Notes under the pieces: generated by a model
What the model was told of the DNA's origin: nothing
The model's input: the letters and a program-made list of their open reading frames with translations, nothing else
Databases searched by the model: none
Source: Bacteroidales bacterium
GTDB taxonomy: Bacteria > Bacteroidota > Bacteroidia > Bacteroidales > UBA932
NCBI GenBank assembly: GCA_017471085.1
Contig: JAFUWW010000107.1
Span: 1 to 6,054 of the forward strand
DNA length: 6,054 nucleotides
Direction of reading: 5' to 3'
Shown: piece by piece, positions 5,429 to 6,054 of the stretch
How the letters are laid out: every line of letters begins with the position of its first letter
Numbering within the stretch: position 1 is the stretch's first letter
Program-made: the position numbers and the translations under genes

Positions 5429-5947
5429 TTACTTGATCTTGATGATGTATTCGGTGGAAATGCCGCCGAATTCCTCCAGGACCATGCGGGAGATGTTCCC
5501 GTTCTTCTGATAGTCCAGTTCCATGCCGGAGTAGCCCTTGGGCAAGTTCTTCTTCGCCTTGATCACCACGTGCTTCACTCCGTTCTTTTCCGTCACGGTG
5601 CAGTCCGCATCCATCTCTTTGGCGATGTCTTCGTATTTGCCGAGGATGCTGTACAGGATGGCGTTCCGCTGTGCACGGACGGTCTTGTTGTTGGAAGAGT
5701 CCACATCGGCTGCTACGCCGCGCATGTCCATTCGGATGAGCGGTCCGTCGATGATGAAATAATCGCCGTCCGGGTTGGTATAGAGCATGGCCAGCTGGTC
5801 CGGTGCCGTAAAGGAGATAGTCCCTTGGCTTTTAATGACTTTACCGGAGGCTTTCATGGTTTTGGCCTGGGTGAAAGTTCCTTCGAAGTTCTGGGCTCCG
5901 GCAGCGAGGCTGCAAAGGAGCATGGCAAGTGCAATCAGTTTCTTCAT
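5429..5947 (-). CDS. Secreted LolA-like (outer-membrane lipoprotein carrier-like) protein
   Basis: This 172-residue protein begins with a Sec signal peptide: K2 and K3, a hydrophobic core at 4-16, and an AGA-Q cleavage site after residue 18, with Gln at +1 as is common in Bacteroidetes. C12 lies inside the hydrophobic core without a lipobox, so it is not a lipoprotein. The mature part opens with FEGTFTQAKTMKASGKVIKSQG and continues with ISFTAPDQLAMLYTNPDGDYFIIDG. This resembles the first strands of LolA-type half-barrels (xxFxQxKxx...GxxxxxxPxxLxxxYxxP). LolA carries lipoproteins across the periplasm; Bacteroidetes have several short LolA-like paralogues of uncertain cargo, and this may be one of them. 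Fold assignment is from motif pattern only, so true lipoprotein carriage is an inference. It has its own promoter, is divergent from a gene outside the window, and shares no intergenic space with the Lrp-family gene. Confidence 0.7.
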   Translation of the reverse strand: MKKLIALAMLLCSLAAGAQNFEGTFTQAKTMKASGKVIKSQGTISFTAPDQLAMLYTNPDGDYFIIDGPLIRMDMRGVAADVDSSNNKTVRAQRNAILYSILGKYEDIAKEMDADCTVTEKNGVKHVVIKAKKNLPKGYSGMELDYQKNGNISRMVLEEFGGISTEYIIKIK

Positions 5948-5965
5948 AACGGTGATTTTCTTTTA

Positions 5966-5973
5966 CAAAAATA
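5966..5973 (-). promoter_or_regulatory. Promoter -7 element of the LolA-like gene
   Basis: Reading leftward, TATTTTTG matches TAnnTTTG and lies 18 bp from the ATG. No TTTG is visible at the expected -33 position (near 5993), where the sequence is GC-rich, so only half of the promoter signature is present. Confidence 0.4.
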
Positions 5974-6006
5974 GTGCCTGTCAGAATGTCAGTCCCGGAA
6001 CCGGGG

Positions 6007-6026
6007 CCCGATAGTTGCTAATCGGG
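6007..6026. repeat. Inverted repeat CCCGAT-N8-ATCGGG, possible operator
   Basis: Two perfect 6-bp arms (6007-6012 and 6021-6026) flank an 8-bp centre that contains the proposed -33 TTG of the rightward promoter. It is followed by a run of A rather than T on the plus strand, so it does not look like a terminator for rightward transcripts. An operator for the unseen downstream gene is the simplest reading. Confidence 0.35.
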
Positions 6027-6043
6027 AAAAAACAGTATATTTG
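6015..6043 (+). promoter_or_regulatory. Rightward promoter for a gene beyond the window
   Basis: TTG at 6015-6017 and TATATTTG at 6036-6043 are separated by 18 nt and fit the Bacteroidetes -33/-7 pattern. No start codon follows inside the window, so the gene it serves begins after 6054, divergent from the LolA-like gene. Confidence 0.55.
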
Positions 6044-6054
6044 TAATTCATTCT

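Noticed and set aside
5994..6005. CCCGG-AA-CCGGG as a terminator hairpin
   Set aside because: The loop would be only two bases, there is no T run, and it lies upstream of the divergent promoters rather than after a gene.

Overview
The window is compact, GC-rich bacterial DNA that looks like a member of the Bacteroidales, probably a high-GC gut lineage; genus cannot be read from sequence alone. The evidence is an S46 dipeptidyl-peptidase of the DPP11 type, a radical SAM/SPASM enzyme paired with a small lipoprotein of a Bacteroidetes-restricted type, a fused aspartokinase/homoserine dehydrogenase, promoter elements of the Bacteroidetes form TAnnTTTG, and no clear Shine-Dalgarno sequences.

Layout: (1) positions 2-1448, plus strand: the 3' end of a DPP11-like peptidase, then after 11 bp a 62-residue acidic lipoprotein, then with a 4-bp ATGA overlap a 348-residue radical SAM/SPASM protein. 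(2) positions 4803-1441, minus strand: metX (homoserine O-acyltransferase) followed after 6 bp by thrA (aspartokinase-homoserine dehydrogenase), a two-gene operon that runs convergently into the radical SAM gene and overlaps it by 8 bp. (3) positions 4804-4960: a 157-bp divergent regulatory region. (4) positions 4961-5428, plus strand: an Lrp/AsnC-family regulator. (5) positions 5947-5429, minus strand: a secreted LolA-like protein whose stop codon abuts the regulator's stop with no gap. (6) positions 5948-6054: an intergenic region with a leftward promoter for the LolA-like gene and a rightward promoter for a gene beyond the window.

How the genes fit together: ThrA catalyses the first and third steps of the aspartate pathway and makes homoserine; MetX acylates homoserine towards methionine. 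The operon therefore looks like a methionine-directed branch, with the Lrp-type protein as the obvious candidate regulator. The divergent region carries three sequences resembling the E. coli Lrp consensus, starting at 4841, 4872 and 4945. Their spacings (31, 73 and 104 bp) are all near whole helical turns, and they lie on or beside both promoters and the lrp start codon.

The least understood system is the lipoprotein/radical SAM pair. The lipoprotein keeps the signal peptide and the CYGTP segment, but its mature part is only a 40-residue acidic tail with no basic residues. This makes it a minimal candidate partner or substrate for the SPASM enzyme.
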